A stretch of DNA of 59,025 nucleotides, taken from NCBI GenBank assembly GCA_025356395.1, contig JANXTA010000162.1, forward strand, positions 1 through 59,025, written 5' to 3'. How positions within the stretch are numbered: position 1 is the stretch's first letter; each line of letters opens with the position of its first letter. A program made the position numbers and the translations under genes. Shown piece by piece: positions 1 to 10,861 of the stretch. The notes under the pieces were generated by a model. That model did no database searches. It was not told where the DNA came from and worked only from the letters and a program-made list of their open reading frames with translations. The DNA comes from Betaproteobacteria bacterium (GTDB taxonomy: Bacteria > Pseudomonadota > Gammaproteobacteria > Burkholderiales > Burkholderiaceae_D).

Positions 1-927
1 CTCGGCGACAGCGTCCTCAACTGTGTCATCGCGTCGCTGTTGTTCGACAAGTTCCTGCGCATCGACGAAGGCGACCTGTCGCGGCTGCGCGCCAATCTCG
101 TCAAGCAGCAGTCCCTCTACGAGATCGCGCAACGCCTCGAATTGAGCCCCTACCTTCGCCTCGGCGAAGGCGAGCTGAAGAGCGGTGGCTTCCGCCGGCC
201 ATCGATCCTCGCGGACACGGTGGAAGCGCTGTTCGGGGCCGTCTATCTCGACGCCGGCTTTGACACGGCGCTCAAGGTGATCCGGCGCCTGTATCTGCCG
301 GTCCTCGAGACGGTCGATCCGAAGACCCTCGGCAAGGACTCGAAGACGCTGTTGCAGGAATATCTGCAGGGCCGGAAGATCGCGCTGCCGATCTACACGG
401 TGGTGGCCACGCACGGTGCCGCCCACAGCCAGGAGTTCGAGGTCGAGTGCGCGGTGCCCAAGCTGGGCATTCAAGTGCTTGGCGGTGGTGGCAGTCGCCG
501 CGCCGCCGAACAGGCCGCGGCGAAGAAGGCGCTCGAAGCCGCCCTGGTGCATGCGGTGGCCGCCACCAAAAAGACTCGGCGCGCGAAGCCCGCGCAGCTG
601 AGCCTGCCGGTCGCAGTCGAGCAAAGCGCCGAGCCGTCGGCAGCGCCGCGTAAGACCCTCGAGGTCAAGCCGCGCGAGGCCGATGGAGCGAAGGCCGTCG
701 ATCGTCCGACGACGAAGAGCGCGCCCACGATCGAACCGGCACGCATCGTCGCGAAGCAGTCGAGTAGCGAGGCTGCGTCGACGCCGAAGCCGGCCGAACG
801 CAAGGAGGTCCGGACCGAAGCGAAGGAAACCGCGCCACCTTCGAAGCCGACGCCGGGAGCGGAACCGCCGACCGGTGACAGCGACCTCCTCGACCACCAG
901 AAGGCACCCCATGTCCGAGTTGCCTGA
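1..927 (+). CDS. rnc: Ribonuclease III, 5' end cut by window edge
   Basis: Double-stranded-RNA endonuclease that processes rRNA precursors and some mRNAs. The window opens inside the RNase III signature (LGDSVLN), so the N-terminus and start codon lie outside. The second catalytic-domain motif follows ([18 protein letters not shown]), then a dsRNA-binding domain ending near [13 protein letters not shown], about residue 180 of the visible part. After it runs a tail of about 125 residues rich in Ala, Lys, Pro, Glu and Ser with no recognisable fold. Most family members stop soon after the dsRBD, so this tail is unusual. The last 17 nt overlap the start of era, which is translationally close-coupled. 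Confidence 0.97.
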   Translation, partial: LGDSVLNCVIASLLFDKFLRIDEGDLSRLRANLVKQQSLYEIAQRLELSPYLRLGEGELKSGGFRRPSILADTVEALFGAVYLDAGFDTALKVIRRLYLPVLETVDPKTLGKDSKTLLQEYLQGRKIALPIYTVVATHGAAHSQEFEVECAVPKLGIQVLGGGGSRRAAEQAAAKKALEAALVHAVAATKKTRRAKPAQLSLPVAVEQSAEPSAAPRKTLEVKPREADGAKAVDRPTTKSAPTIEPARIVAKQSSSEAASTPKPAERKEVRTEAKETAPPSKPTPGAEPPTGDSDLLDHQKAPHVRVA

Positions 928-1876
928 GCCGCCGGTCAACGAACCCGTCGAGATCCTCGAAGTTGAGCCGGTCGTCGATTCGACCTTCCGCACCGGAATG
1001 GTCGCGATCCTCGGTCGGCCCAACGTCGGCAAGTCGACGCTGCTCAATCGTCTGGTCGGCCAGAAGATCAGCATCACGTCGCGCAAGGCGCAGACCACGC
1101 GTCATCGCATCCTCGGCATCGCCACGACGACGACCGCGCAGTTCATCTTCGTCGACACGCCGGGCTTCCAGACCAGGCACAAGAGCCTGCTGCACAAGAG
1201 CATGCATCGCGCGATCCGCGACGCGGTCTCCGGCGTGGCGGTCGTGCTGTTCGTCGTCGAGGGCGGCCGCTTCGGCCCGGAAGACCAGGCGGTCCTGCAG
1301 CTGCTGCCGACCGACACGCCGGTCATCCTGGTGATCAACAAGTCCGATGCGCTCGACGACAAGCGCAGTCTGCTGCCTTTCCTGCAGGCTCGATCGACCG
1401 AGCACCCGTGGGCCGCGCTCGTCCCCGTGTCGGCCAAGACCGGCTCGCAGATGGACGACTTGGTCGACGAGATCGAGAAGCTGTTGCCGTTCGCGCCGCC
1501 GCTGTTCGATGCCGACGACCTGACCGATCGCAGCGAACGCTTCCTCGTGTCGGAGATGATCCGCGAGAAGGTCTTCCGCCAGCTCGGCGACGAGTTGCCC
1601 TATGGCATGACGGTCGTCATCGACCGCTTCCTCGAGGAGCCGTCGCTCGAAGGCGGACGCTTCTGCAAGATCTCCGCGACCATCGTCGTCGAGCGATCCG
1701 GCCATAAGGCCATGCTGATCGGCTCGGGTGGCGGCAAGCTCAAGCTGATCGGCAGCGAGGCGCGCGCCGACATCGAGAAACTGTTGCAGTCGCGCTGTCA
1801 CCTCGAGCTGTGGGTCAAGGTCAAGTCGGGCTGGTCGGATAGTGCGGCGCTGGTCAAATCCTTCGGCTATGACTGA
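911..1876 (+). CDS. era: GTPase Era
   Basis: Ras-like GTPase that binds the 3' end of 16S rRNA and helps mature the 30S subunit. The G1 motif [13 protein letters not shown]3 DTPGF and G4 NKSD are all present, followed by a C-terminal KH RNA-binding domain (the [11 protein letters not shown] loop). The ATG at 911 gives 321 residues, with about 30 acidic residues before the G domain. The longer upstream reading frame belongs to the other frame of rnc and is not used. Era starts inside the rnc stop region and ends overlapping recO (ATGACTGA), so the order rnc-era-recO is one operon. Confidence 0.98.
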   Translation: MSELPEPPVNEPVEILEVEPVVDSTFRTGMVAILGRPNVGKSTLLNRLVGQKISITSRKAQTTRHRILGIATTTTAQFIFVDTPGFQTRHKSLLHKSMHRAIRDAVSGVAVVLFVVEGGRFGPEDQAVLQLLPTDTPVILVINKSDALDDKRSLLPFLQARSTEHPWAALVPVSAKTGSQMDDLVDEIEKLLPFAPPLFDADDLTDRSERFLVSEMIREKVFRQLGDELPYGMTVVIDRFLEEPSLEGGRFCKISATIVVERSGHKAMLIGSGGGKLKLIGSEARADIEKLLQSRCHLELWVKVKSGWSDSAALVKSFGYD

Positions 1877-2729
1877 ACCGCACGCGGCTCGCGTCGCTGC
1901 GGTGGCGTCGATCGAAGTATCCGGAGACGACGGTGTGGCGGTAGCTGAGCCTCCCGCGCGCCGTGCGCGACGTGCTCCGCGCTCCGACACCCGCATCGGC
2001 GACGAGGCGGCGTTCGTCCTGCACAGCTATCCGTACAAGGAGACCAGCCTGATCGTCGACGCGCTCACCCGCCATCACGGTCGGGTTGCGCTGGTCGCCC
2101 GCGGCGCGAAGCGTCCGCGTTCCGCCTTGCGCGGCGTCCTGCTGGCGTTCCAACCCCTGACCATCGCCTGGGTCCAGGGGGGCAGCGACCTTCGCACGCT
2201 GACGCGCGCCGAATGGCTCGGTGGCCTGCGACCTCTGCGCGGCGAAGCCTTGATGTCGGGTTTCTATCTGAACGAGCTGATCCAGAAGCTGCTCGCCCGC
2301 GACGATCCGCACGAGCTGCTGTTCGATGCTTATCTGCAAGCGCTCGGCGCGCTGTCCCACGACCAGCCCGCAGCGCCGGCCCTCAGGCGTTTCGAGGCCA
2401 TCCTGTTGCGCGAAGCCGGCTACGGAATGCAACTCGAGACTACCGTTGACGGCCTCGCGATCGACCCCGCAGAGCTCTATCGTTACCTGCCCGAACGCGG
2501 CCCGATGCGCGTCGAAGGCAGCGATGCCGCGCGCGGCGAGACCGACGCCATCGTCGTCGGCAAGACGTTGCTCGACATCGATACGGACGACTTTGCAGAT
2601 CCGGTGACGCTCGGGCAATCGAAGCGCCTGATGCGCTATCTGCTGCAGCACCACCTCGCCGGGCAGGTCCTGCACACGCGGCGCATGGTGCTGGACCTCC
2701 AGTCGCTCGAAGAAGGCGTCGCGCGATGA
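1869..2729 (+). CDS. recO: DNA repair protein RecO
   Basis: Recombination mediator of the RecFOR pathway, which loads RecA on SSB-coated gaps. The N-terminal OB fold begins at AAFVLHSYPYKETSLIVDAL and carries the typical basic stretch RGAKRPRS. It is preceded by about 40 extra Arg/Ala-rich residues. The C-terminal helical part ends with VLHTRRMVLDLQSLE. The ATG at 1869 overlaps the era stop by 8 nt and gives 286 residues. A start at 1842 is possible in frame but would lie deeper inside era. The stop overlaps pdxJ as ATGA. Confidence 0.96.
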   Translation: MTEPHAARVAAVASIEVSGDDGVAVAEPPARRARRAPRSDTRIGDEAAFVLHSYPYKETSLIVDALTRHHGRVALVARGAKRPRSALRGVLLAFQPLTIAWVQGGSDLRTLTRAEWLGGLRPLRGEALMSGFYLNELIQKLLARDDPHELLFDAYLQALGALSHDQPAAPALRRFEAILLREAGYGMQLETTVDGLAIDPAELYRYLPERGPMRVEGSDAARGETDAIVVGKTLLDIDTDDFADPVTLGQSKRLMRYLLQHHLAGQVLHTRRMVLDLQSLEEGVAR

Positions 2730-3517
2730 ATCCGTTGATGGCACCCGAGGCGGGCGCATCGACCCGACGTACCGCACTGTCGGTCAACCTCAACAAGGTC
2801 GCGCTGCTGCGGAACACGCGCGCGCTGACCATTCCCAGCGTGACGCGGGCCGCGACCATCGCCCTCGAAGCCGGCGCCGCGGGCATCACGGTGCATCCCC
2901 GTCCGGACGAGCGTCACATCCGGGCCGCGGACGTCCACGATCTGGCGGCTTTGCTGAAGGACTGGCCGCGGGCCGAATACAACATCGAAGGCAACCCCTT
3001 CCACAACCTGATGGATTTCGTGCGCGCGGTGCGTCCGCAGCAATGCACCTTCGTTCCGGATGCGGTCGGGCAGTCCACCAGCGATCACGGCTGGATGCTC
3101 GAGGTCGACGGGCCTCGCCTGAAGCCCCTGATCGACGAGGCGCGCGACCTCGGGGTCCGCGTCGCGCTGTTCATGGACCCGATTCCCGCCGAGATGCCGA
3201 GAGCCACGGAGCTCGGCGCCGATCGGATCGAGCTGTACACCGAGAGCTACGCGCGAGCCTGGAACACGAAGGCCGATACGTTCGTGCTCGCCGGCTTCGT
3301 CGATGGTGCCCGCGCGGCGCAGGCCGCAGGTCTCGGCCTCAACGCCGGCCATGATCTCAATCGCGACAACCTCACCGACTTCCTCGCCACGGTCCCGGGG
3401 GTCCTGGAAGTCTCGATCGGTCACGCGTTGATCGCCGACGCGATCGAGTTCGGGCTTGCCGCCACCGTCAAGGCCTACCTCGACTGCATCGATCGCGCCG
3501 AGATCGCCGCACGATGA
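2726..3517 (+). CDS. pdxJ: Pyridoxine 5'-phosphate synthase
   Basis: Last ring-closing step of the DXP-dependent vitamin B6 pathway: condenses 3-amino-2-oxopropyl phosphate with 1-deoxyxylulose 5-phosphate. A TIM-barrel protein of 263 residues, the usual family length plus a short N-terminal extension. Visible family blocks are [39 protein letters not shown] and LNAGHDLN. It overlaps recO (ATGA) upstream and acpS (ATGA) downstream, the conserved proteobacterial order. Confidence 0.97.
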   Translation: MNPLMAPEAGASTRRTALSVNLNKVALLRNTRALTIPSVTRAATIALEAGAAGITVHPRPDERHIRAADVHDLAALLKDWPRAEYNIEGNPFHNLMDFVRAVRPQQCTFVPDAVGQSTSDHGWMLEVDGPRLKPLIDEARDLGVRVALFMDPIPAEMPRATELGADRIELYTESYARAWNTKADTFVLAGFVDGARAAQAAGLGLNAGHDLNRDNLTDFLATVPGVLEVSIGHALIADAIEFGLAATVKAYLDCIDRAEIAAR

Positions 3518-3933
3518 TCTTCGGCATCGGTACCGACATCCAGAAGGTCGACCGCATCCGCGAGGCGCTGGCGCGTCATGGCGAGCGCTTCGTCGAACGC
3601 ATCCTCGGACCGGAAGAGATCCTCATCTACCGACGACGCAGCGCGCGTGACGCGGCACATGACGGCGTGCGTGGCGTCACCTTCCTCGCGACGCGCTTCG
3701 CGGCCAAGGAGGCGATCTCGAAAGCGCTGGGCCTCGGCATGCGGATGCCGATGCGCTGGCGCGCCGCGCAGATCCTCAAGGAACGTTCCGGCAAGCCGCG
3801 CGTGCAGACCGACGAGGTGTTGTCTGCCTGGATGGCGGAACGCTCGCTGATCGCGCACGTCACGCTGACGGACGACGCGGACTATGCGGTCGCTTTCGCC
3901 GTGGTCGAGCGCATCGAGACCGAGGCCGCGTGA
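3514..3933 (+). CDS. acpS: Holo-[acyl-carrier-protein] synthase
   Basis: Transfers 4'-phosphopantetheine from CoA to apo-ACP. The Mg-binding N-terminal motif [14 protein letters not shown] and the second motif [13 protein letters not shown] are both intact. It has 139 residues; the family is usually near 125, and the extra length is a loop around residues 45-60. It overlaps pdxJ and nagZ by 4 nt each (ATGA and GTGA). Confidence 0.97.
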   Translation: MIFGIGTDIQKVDRIREALARHGERFVERILGPEEILIYRRRSARDAAHDGVRGVTFLATRFAAKEAISKALGLGMRMPMRWRAAQILKERSGKPRVQTDEVLSAWMAERSLIAHVTLTDDADYAVAFAVVERIETEAA

Positions 3934-4961
3934 ACTCCTTCGGACCCGTCATGCTCGACGTCGCCGGCCTCGTGTTGACGCACGACGATCGCCGGCGCGT
4001 GGCCCACGAGAAGACCGGTGGCGTCATCCTGTTCGCCCGCAACTTCGCGTCGCGCATCCAGCTCTGCGCGTTGATCGATGCGATCCGCGCCTTGCGACCC
4101 GATGTGCTGATCGCCGTCGATCACGAAGGCGGCCGCGTGCAGCGTTTCAGGACCGACGGCTTCGTGCGACTGCCCACGATGCGCAGCTTCGGCTCACTGT
4201 GGGAGGGCGATCCGCAACGCGGCGCGCTCGACGCGACGCGCGCTGCGACTGCCGCCGGTTTCATCCTTGGTGCGGACCTCGTCGCCTGCGGCGTCGACCT
4301 CTCGTTCACGCCGGTGCTCGACCTCGACCATGGCCCGAGTGCGGTGATCGGCGATCGCGCGTTCCATCGCGATCCGCGCGTCGTGGCCCTGCTCGCCAAG
4401 AGTCTGATGCACGGCCTGCTGCTCGCCGGCATGGCGAATTGCGGCAAGCACTTTCCCGGACACGGCCACGTCGCCGCGGACTCGCACGTCGCGATCCCGA
4501 TCGACCAACGCGCTCTCGAGACAATCCTCGACGACGACGCGATGCCGTATGCCTGGCTGGCCGGGACACTGGCGTCGGTCATGCCGGCCCACGTGATCTA
4601 TCCCGCCGTCGACGATCGACCGGCCGGCTTCTCTCCGGTGTGGCTGAAGGACATCCTGCGCGGGCGCCTCGGCTTCGACGGCGTGATCTTCAGCGACGAT
4701 CTGTCGATGGAGGGGGCGAGCGTCGCCGGCAACGTGGTGTCCGCTGGCAACGCGGCGCTGAACGCCGGCTGCGACATGGTGCTGGTGTGCAACGACGGCA
4801 AGCGGGCTGATGCCTTGCTCGACGGGCTTGTCGACACCCGCGAGCCGAAATCTCGAACCCGGCTCGCCGCGCTGCGTGCGACCTCGGTCGATCGTCGGGA
4901 CGACTCGCTCTACCTGGCATCGATCGCCTGCCTGCGCGAAGCCGGCCTGATCGTCGCGTGA
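3930..4961 (+). CDS. nagZ: Beta-N-acetylhexosaminidase NagZ
   Basis: Cytoplasmic glycoside hydrolase family 3 enzyme that removes GlcNAc from anhydromuropeptides during cell-wall recycling. The core shows [10 protein letters not shown], the [11 protein letters not shown] loop, the KHFPGHG motif with the catalytic His, and the nucleophile block [11 protein letters not shown]. The GTG start at 3930 overlaps the acpS stop (GTGA). An internal ATG at 3951 would also keep the core. The product has 343 residues, the normal size, and no signal peptide, which fits a cytoplasmic enzyme. Confidence 0.96.
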   Translation: MNSFGPVMLDVAGLVLTHDDRRRVAHEKTGGVILFARNFASRIQLCALIDAIRALRPDVLIAVDHEGGRVQRFRTDGFVRLPTMRSFGSLWEGDPQRGALDATRAATAAGFILGADLVACGVDLSFTPVLDLDHGPSAVIGDRAFHRDPRVVALLAKSLMHGLLLAGMANCGKHFPGHGHVAADSHVAIPIDQRALETILDDDAMPYAWLAGTLASVMPAHVIYPAVDDRPAGFSPVWLKDILRGRLGFDGVIFSDDLSMEGASVAGNVVSAGNAALNAGCDMVLVCNDGKRADALLDGLVDTREPKSRTRLAALRATSVDRRDDSLYLASIACLREAGLIVA

Positions 4962-4968
4962 GCCTTCG

Positions 4969-6096
4969 GTGAGCGGTCCGGGCCATGAGCCCGAAGCCTG
5001 GGACCTGTTCTGCCGCGTCGTCGACAACTACGGCGACATCGGCATCGCGTGGCGCCTCGCGCGCCAGATCGCGAGTGATGCACGCGATGTCCGACTGATC
5101 GTCGATGGTCTCGAAGCCTTCGCGCGCATCGAGCCACGGATCGATCCTGCACGCGATCGCCAGTGCTTCGACGGCATCACCGTCGTGCGGCGGTCGTCGA
5201 TGGAAGAGACCACCAGCGAGGTCGCGTCGGTCGTCATCGAATTGCTCGGCTGCGGCCTGCCGGCTCATTACATCGACGCGATGGTCGAGCGGGTACGACC
5301 ACCGATCTGGATCGACTTCGAGCACCTCAGTGCAGAGCCCTGGGTCGAAGGTTTCCACGGCCTGCCGTCCCCGCATCCGGTGCTGCCACTGACGAAGCAC
5401 TTCTTCTATCCGGGCTTCGGCACCGACACCGGTGGTCTTCTCGTCGAACCTGGACTCGAAGCGCGGCGTCGAGCTTTTCTCGATGCTCCGGATCAGGTCG
5501 ATGCGCTTTGGCGAAGGCTCGGTGTGCCGCCGCCGGCCGACGGCGAAAGGCGCATCGCGCTGTTCGCCTATCCGGATGCACCGGTCGACGCGCTGCTCCG
5601 TGCGCTGTCGAACGATCGCGATCAGCGATGGTCGCTGCTGGTCCCCGGAGGACTGGCCAGTTCGACACCGGTGCTCCCGATTCCCTTCGTGGACCAGGAC
5701 GACTTCGACCGGCTGCTGTGGGCCAGCGACGTCAACTTCGTGCGTGGCGAGGACTCGTTCGTGCGCGCTCAGGTCGCGGGCCGGCCGTTCGTTTGGCAGA
5801 TCTACCGGCAACCCGACGAGGTCCACCTGCAGAAGCTCGCGGCCTTCGCGGATCGCTACGAGGCCAACCTGTCGACCGATGCGGCCACGGCTCAACGAGC
5901 GATGTGGTCCGCTTGGAACGGGCGGCCCGACGAGCTGCCGCTCGCGGCGAAGGGATGGCTGAAGGCGATGCCGGCATTGCAATCGCATGCCGAGACGTGG
6001 CGGCTTGATCTTGCGGAGCAGTCGCCCCTGATCGAAAGACTGCTCGCCTTCGTGGTGGCTCTGAAACGAGTAGCAGGGGACCAGCCGGTTTGCTAG
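4969..6096 (+). CDS. earP: EF-P arginine rhamnosyltransferase EarP
   Basis: Transfers rhamnose from dTDP-rhamnose to Arg32 of elongation factor P, activating it for proline-rich stretches. The N-terminal EarP block [20 protein letters not shown] is clear, and the C-terminal nucleotide-sugar part has [21 protein letters not shown]. The GTG at 4969 is used, 8 nt after the nagZ stop. It has 375 residues, the family length. The next gene is its substrate, and that EF-P carries Arg at position 32, so the pair is consistent. Confidence 0.96.
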   Translation: MSGPGHEPEAWDLFCRVVDNYGDIGIAWRLARQIASDARDVRLIVDGLEAFARIEPRIDPARDRQCFDGITVVRRSSMEETTSEVASVVIELLGCGLPAHYIDAMVERVRPPIWIDFEHLSAEPWVEGFHGLPSPHPVLPLTKHFFYPGFGTDTGGLLVEPGLEARRRAFLDAPDQVDALWRRLGVPPPADGERRIALFAYPDAPVDALLRALSNDRDQRWSLLVPGGLASSTPVLPIPFVDQDDFDRLLWASDVNFVRGEDSFVRAQVAGRPFVWQIYRQPDEVHLQKLAAFADRYEANLSTDAATAQRAMWSAWNGRPDELPLAAKGWLKAMPALQSHAETWRLDLAEQSPLIERLLAFVVALKRVAGDQPVC

Positions 6097-6175
6097 ACTA
6101 ACGGGCTTTTTTCGGACGGCCGACGCGCGTTCCGCGCGCCCGTCCCAGTCCCCAACTTTCAATAGTCGAATCTCG

Positions 6176-6736
6176 ATGAAAACCGCTCAGGAAGTTCGCG
6201 CCGGCAACGTGATCATGGTCGGGCAAGCCCCGATGGTCGTGCAGAAGGCCGAGTACAACAAGTCAGGTCGCAACTCGGCCGTGGTCAAGATGAAGATGAA
6301 GAATCTTCTGACCGACTCGCCGCAGGAAACGGTCTACCGCGCCGACGACAAGTTCGACGTCGTCGTGCTGGAAAAGAGGGAGGCAACGTACTCGTACTTC
6401 GCCGACCCGATGTATGTCTTCATGGACTCCGAATACAACCAGTTCGAGGTCGAGAAGGACAACATGGGCGATGCCCTCAACTACGTCGACGACGGCATGC
6501 CGGCCGAGGTGGTGTTCTACGAAGGCAAGGCGATCTCGGTCGAGATCCCCAACGGCCTGGTGCGCGAGATCGAGTACACCGAGCCAGCGGTCAAGGGCGA
6601 CACGTCGGGCAAGGTGATGAAGCCCGCCAAGATCAAGCCCACCGGCTTCGAGGTCGCGGTCCCCGCGTTCGTGGCGACCGGCGACAAGATCGAGATTGAC
6701 ACGCGCACGGGCGAGTATCGCAATCGGGTGAAGTAG
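6176..6736 (+). CDS. efp: Elongation factor P (Arg32 type)
   Basis: Binds stalled ribosomes between P and E sites and speeds peptide-bond formation at polyproline. It has 186 residues in three beta-barrel domains. In the domain I loop the modified position is Arg32 (KSGRN), not Lys34, so it is the EarP-dependent type. It lies 79 nt downstream of earP. The TAG stop overlaps the GTG of the next gene by 1 nt. Confidence 0.98.
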   Translation: MKTAQEVRAGNVIMVGQAPMVVQKAEYNKSGRNSAVVKMKMKNLLTDSPQETVYRADDKFDVVVLEKREATYSYFADPMYVFMDSEYNQFEVEKDNMGDALNYVDDGMPAEVVFYEGKAISVEIPNGLVREIEYTEPAVKGDTSGKVMKPAKIKPTGFEVAVPAFVATGDKIEIDTRTGEYRNRVK

Positions 6737-7443
6737 TGCGTGCCTCCCTCTCGAAGGGGAGGAAGCCGGCGAGCGTCGGCCCGGTTCCTCAGGACTCGGC
6801 CGACACCACGCCGGCCTACGATCGCGACTGCCGGCTCTGCCCGCGCCTCGCGACTTTCCTCGACGAAGTGCGTGTCGAACATCCCGACTACTGGGCGCGT
6901 CCCGTTCCGTCTTTCGGCGATGCCGACGCCCGCTTCCTGATCGTCGGGCTCGCTCCGGGCATGCACGGCGCCAACGCGACGGGTCGTCCGTTCACGGGTG
7001 ACTGGTGCGGTCCGCTGCTCTACTCGACGCTGCATCGCCATGGCTTCGCGGCCCGGGCCACGAGCGAGCATCGCGACGATGGCCAGTCGCTGATCGACTG
7101 CCGCATCGCCAACGCGGTCAAGTGCCTGCCGCCGGCGAACAAGCCCGAGCTGCCCGAGATCCGCCAGTGCAACCGCTATCTTGCACAGGAGATTGCGATG
7201 CTGCCGCGGCTCGCCGCGATCATGGCGCTCGGCACGATCGCGCATCGCGCGGTAATCGAGGCGCTCGGCCTCAAGGTCGGCGCTTGGCGCTTCGGGCACG
7301 GCGCGAAGCTGGTCTTGCCGACTGGTGCGACGCTCTTCGACAGTTATCATGTCAGTCGCTACAACACCAACACCGGGCGCCTCACCGAAGCGATGTTCGA
7401 CGGCGTCGTGAACGACGTCCGGACCCATCTCGATCGGGGCTGA
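6736..7443 (+). CDS. Uracil-DNA glycosylase, family 5 (UdgB)
   Basis: Base-excision repair enzyme that removes uracil and related deaminated bases from DNA. The family-5 active-site block [19 protein letters not shown] is clear. Cysteines in [17 protein letters not shown] and RQCNRYL fit the four ligands of the 4Fe-4S cluster seen in families 4 and 5. The C-terminal [15 protein letters not shown] matches the second motif. It has 235 residues. The GTG at 6736 overlaps the efp stop, although the first 30 residues are poorly conserved in character and the true start could be further in. Confidence 0.92.
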   Translation: MRASLSKGRKPASVGPVPQDSADTTPAYDRDCRLCPRLATFLDEVRVEHPDYWARPVPSFGDADARFLIVGLAPGMHGANATGRPFTGDWCGPLLYSTLHRHGFAARATSEHRDDGQSLIDCRIANAVKCLPPANKPELPEIRQCNRYLAQEIAMLPRLAAIMALGTIAHRAVIEALGLKVGAWRFGHGAKLVLPTGATLFDSYHVSRYNTNTGRLTEAMFDGVVNDVRTHLDRG

Positions 7444-7462
7444 AAACAGTCGCCCGGGACGC

Positions 7463-9469
7463 ATGTCCGAAACCCTTCCGGAACCCTTCGATCCCAAGCC
7501 GCTGATCGCGAAGCTGCCCGGCCTGCCCGGCGTCTATCGCTACTACGACGCGGCCGGCGTCCTGCTCTATGTCGGGAAGGCGCGCGATCTGAAGAAGCGC
7601 GTCTCGAGCTACTTCAACAAGGGCTCGCGCGGCGGTCGCATCGCGCACATGGTCGAGCGCATCGCGCGCATCGAGACGACGCCGACACGCTCTGAGTCCG
7701 AGGCGCTGCTGCTCGAGAACAACCTCATCAAGACGCAGGGCCCGCGCTACAACATCGTCTTTCGCGACGACAAGTCCTACCCCTACCTGAAGATCACGGC
7801 GCATCGCTTTCCGCGCATGGCGTACTACCGCGGCGCGGTCGACAAGCGCCAGCAGTACTTCGGACCCTTCCCCAACGCATGGGCGGTCAAGGAGAGCATC
7901 CAGATCCTGCAGAAGGTGTTCCTGCTGCGGACCTGCGAGGACACGGTTTTCGCGAATCGCTCGCGGCCCTGCCTGCTGCACCAGATCAGGCGCTGCAGCG
8001 CGCCGTGCGTGAAGGCCATCGATCCGGCGACCTACGCGCTCGATGTCGAGAACGCATCGCGCTTCCTGCGCGGCCAGACCTCCGAGGTCCTCGCGGCACT
8101 CAACAACAAGATGCAGACAGCGGCCGAGGCGCTGCGTTTCGAGGAGGCCGGTGCGGTACGCGACCAGATCAACGCGTTGTCGCGCGTCTTGCGCCAGCAG
8201 AGCATCGAGCTCGGCGACAGCGAGGGCAACAACTCGGACGTGGACATCATCGCGGTCCGCGTCGAGGGCGGGCGCGCGTGCGTCAACCTGGCGATGGTCC
8301 GTGGTGGACGCCACCTCGGTGATCGCGCCTACTTCCCGACCCACGTCGAGTCCGCGGGCAACCTGTCCGAGAAGCGCATCGACGCCACGGTGCTCGAGGC
8401 CTTCTTCGCGCAGCACTACCTCGACAAGTTCATCCCGGCGACGCTGATCGTCAACGTCGATCCCGAAGCGCCGGAACTGATGGAGGCGCTCGAGGCGCAA
8501 TGCGGCCACCGCATCGTGCTGATCCGGCAGCCGCAGAGCCAGCGACGCGCGTGGCTCGAGATGGCCGAGAAGAACGCCGCGCTCGCCCTCGCCCGCATGC
8601 TCGCAGAGCAGGGCTCGCAACAGGCGCGTACGCGCGCGCTCGCCGAGGTGCTCGGCCTCGAGAACGAGAAGGAAGACCTCGGCGAACTGCGCATCGAGTG
8701 CTTCGACATCAGCCACACGATGGGCGAGGCGACGCAGGCGTCGTGCGTGGTGTTCCATCATCACGCGACGCAGAACGGCGAATATCGTCGCTACAACATC
8801 GCCGACATCACGCCCGGCGACGACTACGCCGCGATGCGTCAGGTGCTCACGCGGCGCTACTCGAAGCTGGTCGAAGCAGCCAACGAAGCCGACGGGATCG
8901 ATGCCGCGGCGGCGAACCTCGAACTCGCGAAGGAAGCGGGCGAGGGCGTCGTCAGCGAGGATGAAGACGCGACGCCGAAGCCGGCTCGCAAGCGGGGCAA
9001 GTCGGAAGGCATTCCCGCGGCGGCGTTCCCCGACATCGTGCTGGTGGACGGTGGCAAGGGCCAGGTCGAGATCGCGCGCCAGGTCTTCGAGGAGATCGGG
9101 CTGGACATCTCGCTGATCGTTGGCGTCGCGAAGGGCGAGGGTCGCAAGGTGGGTCTCGAGACGCTGATCTTCGCCGACGGTCGGGCTCCGCTCGAGCTCG
9201 GCAAGGAATCGGCGGCATTGATGCTGGTCGCGCAGATCCGCGACGAGGCCCATCGCTTCGCGATCACGGGAATGCGCGCACGCCGCGCGAAGACACGCCT
9301 CACGTCGCGTCTCGAGGAGATCGAGGGCATCGGCGCCAAGAAGCGCAAGAACCTGTTGGCCCGCTTCGGCGGCCTGCAGGGCGTGATCGGCGCGACCGTC
9401 GACGAACTGGCCACGGTGGAAGGTGTGTCGCATCAGCTCGCCGAAGAGATCTACCGGCAGCTGCACTGA
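7463..9469 (+). CDS. uvrC: Excinuclease ABC subunit C
   Basis: Makes both incisions in nucleotide excision repair. Domain order: GIY-YIG nuclease (about 14-95; [25 protein letters not shown]), Cys-rich patch ([21 protein letters not shown]), UVR motif (near 205-240), RNase H-like C-terminal nuclease ([19 protein letters not shown] and LVDGGKGQ) and a terminal HhH pair. It has 668 residues, slightly longer than usual because of an acidic/basic insert around residues 475-510. The ATG at 7463 is 20 nt after the glycosylase gene. It converges on the antiporter gene with only 3 nt between stops. Confidence 0.97.
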   Translation: MSETLPEPFDPKPLIAKLPGLPGVYRYYDAAGVLLYVGKARDLKKRVSSYFNKGSRGGRIAHMVERIARIETTPTRSESEALLLENNLIKTQGPRYNIVFRDDKSYPYLKITAHRFPRMAYYRGAVDKRQQYFGPFPNAWAVKESIQILQKVFLLRTCEDTVFANRSRPCLLHQIRRCSAPCVKAIDPATYALDVENASRFLRGQTSEVLAALNNKMQTAAEALRFEEAGAVRDQINALSRVLRQQSIELGDSEGNNSDVDIIAVRVEGGRACVNLAMVRGGRHLGDRAYFPTHVESAGNLSEKRIDATVLEAFFAQHYLDKFIPATLIVNVDPEAPELMEALEAQCGHRIVLIRQPQSQRRAWLEMAEKNAALALARMLAEQGSQQARTRALAEVLGLENEKEDLGELRIECFDISHTMGEATQASCVVFHHHATQNGEYRRYNIADITPGDDYAAMRQVLTRRYSKLVEAANEADGIDAAAANLELAKEAGEGVVSEDEDATPKPARKRGKSEGIPAAAFPDIVLVDGGKGQVEIARQVFEEIGLDISLIVGVAKGEGRKVGLETLIFADGRAPLELGKESAALMLVAQIRDEAHRFAITGMRARRAKTRLTSRLEEIEGIGAKKRKNLLARFGGLQGVIGATVDELATVEGVSHQLAEEIYRQLH

Positions 9470-9472
9470 CCT

Positions 9473-10795
9473 TCACGCCGTTCCCGAACGTGCCTTCTTT
9501 CTTTGCGTGCGGCGTTCATGGCTGGCCATCGCGGGGGTCGCCGAGATGCCGTGCACGACGATCGACAGCGCGATCACGGTCAGCACGAGCGGGATGACCT
9601 GATCGATCAGCGGATGCGTCAGTCCCTGGGCGATCGCGAACGTCAGGTAGTACAGGCTACCCACGCCGCGGATGCCGAACCACGCGAGCAGGCGCTTGTG
9701 GCGGTTCGACGCACTGGCACCGATCGTCGCCACCAGGATCGAGGCGGGCCGGATCACGATGAACAGCACGACCGCGAGCAATACGCCTTCGAGGCTGTAG
9801 TAGCCGGCGGACAGCAAGGCCCCCAGGATTAGCACCGCGGCCACTTCACCGATGCTTTCGAAACGCTGGTTGAAGTCGAGCACGTCGCCGACCATGTGGG
9901 TCGGCGATTCGGGGGGCAGGTCGGCCTTTTCCTGGCTCTCCGACCGGGGCTTCTCGCGCACCGCGGCCGGTTGCTCACGCAGCGAGCGGGTCTCGATGCG
10001 TCGCATCGACAGGCCGGCCGCGAGCACCGCGAGGAAGCCGAGCGAGTGGGCCGCATCGGCCAAGCCGTAGGACAGCGCGATCAGGCCGAGGCCGAGGAAC
10101 TCCTCGAGTCCGTAGGCATGCGCGAAGCGCTTGCGCAGGGTCAGCACCACCGCGCCGACGACGAGGCCGCACAGCCAGCCGATCGCGAACCCGGCGACGG
10201 TCGACCACACCAGGTCGACGGCGACCCAGTGCCATCCGTGATTACCCAGTCCGCGGAGGCCCAGCAGGCCGAGGCCGAGCAGCACAAACGGAGAGGCCGT
10301 CGCATCGTTGAGCCCGCCCTCGGCCGTGAGACCGAAGCGCACGTTGTCGCGGTCGTTCTCGTGGCGGACCTGGATGTCGGACGCGAGCACCGGGTCGGTC
10401 GGCGCGAGCATGGCGCCGAGCAACACGGCGATGCCCCATTCGAGGCCGAACGCGAAGTGCACGAACAGCGCGACCAGCAGTATGGTGATCACCATCGCGG
10501 GCCCTGCCAGTCGCAGCGGCAGTCCCCACAGTCGCCGCGTGAACAGGCCGGTCGGCGTGCGCAGCTTGAGCCCGACGGTGAACAGCGATACCAGCACGGC
10601 GATCAGGAACAGGACTTCGAGCAGCGGTGCGTCGTTGACCGGATGGATCACGAGCCAGCCCGACACGCCGGGTCCGAGGACGATGCCGACGATCAGGTAG
10701 ACCAGGGCGCTCGACAGCGGGAGGCGGTCCACGACCGAGCCGAGCAGGGCCATCATGCAGAGCACGAGGCCGATCACGATGAACCATGCGGCCAT
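9473..10795 (-). CDS. Na+/H+ antiporter, CPA1 (NhaP-like) family
   Basis: Inner-membrane cation/proton exchanger with about 12 hydrophobic segments. Two family hallmarks are visible: the unwound-helix motif GAMLAPTDPVLASDIQV and the ion-binding Asn-Asp in LTAEGGLNDATASPFV. A hydrophilic loop of about 45 residues lies around residues 275-320. There is no cytoplasmic TrkA/RCK domain; the protein ends in a short basic tail. It has 440 residues. Ion preference cannot be read from the sequence. Confidence 0.9.
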   Translation of the reverse strand: MAAWFIVIGLVLCMMALLGSVVDRLPLSSALVYLIVGIVLGPGVSGWLVIHPVNDAPLLEVLFLIAVLVSLFTVGLKLRTPTGLFTRRLWGLPLRLAGPAMVITILLVALFVHFAFGLEWGIAVLLGAMLAPTDPVLASDIQVRHENDRDNVRFGLTAEGGLNDATASPFVLLGLGLLGLRGLGNHGWHWVAVDLVWSTVAGFAIGWLCGLVVGAVVLTLRKRFAHAYGLEEFLGLGLIALSYGLADAAHSLGFLAVLAAGLSMRRIETRSLREQPAAVREKPRSESQEKADLPPESPTHMVGDVLDFNQRFESIGEVAAVLILGALLSAGYYSLEGVLLAVVLFIVIRPASILVATIGASASNRHKRLLAWFGIRGVGSLYYLTFAIAQGLTHPLIDQVIPLVLTVIALSIVVHGISATPAMASHERRTQRKKARSGTA

Positions 10796-10861
10796 CAGGG
10801 AAGCATTTCGAAAGGAGGGAGGGGAGATGCGTGCCGGCCCTGCGACCGGTCACCTTCGACA

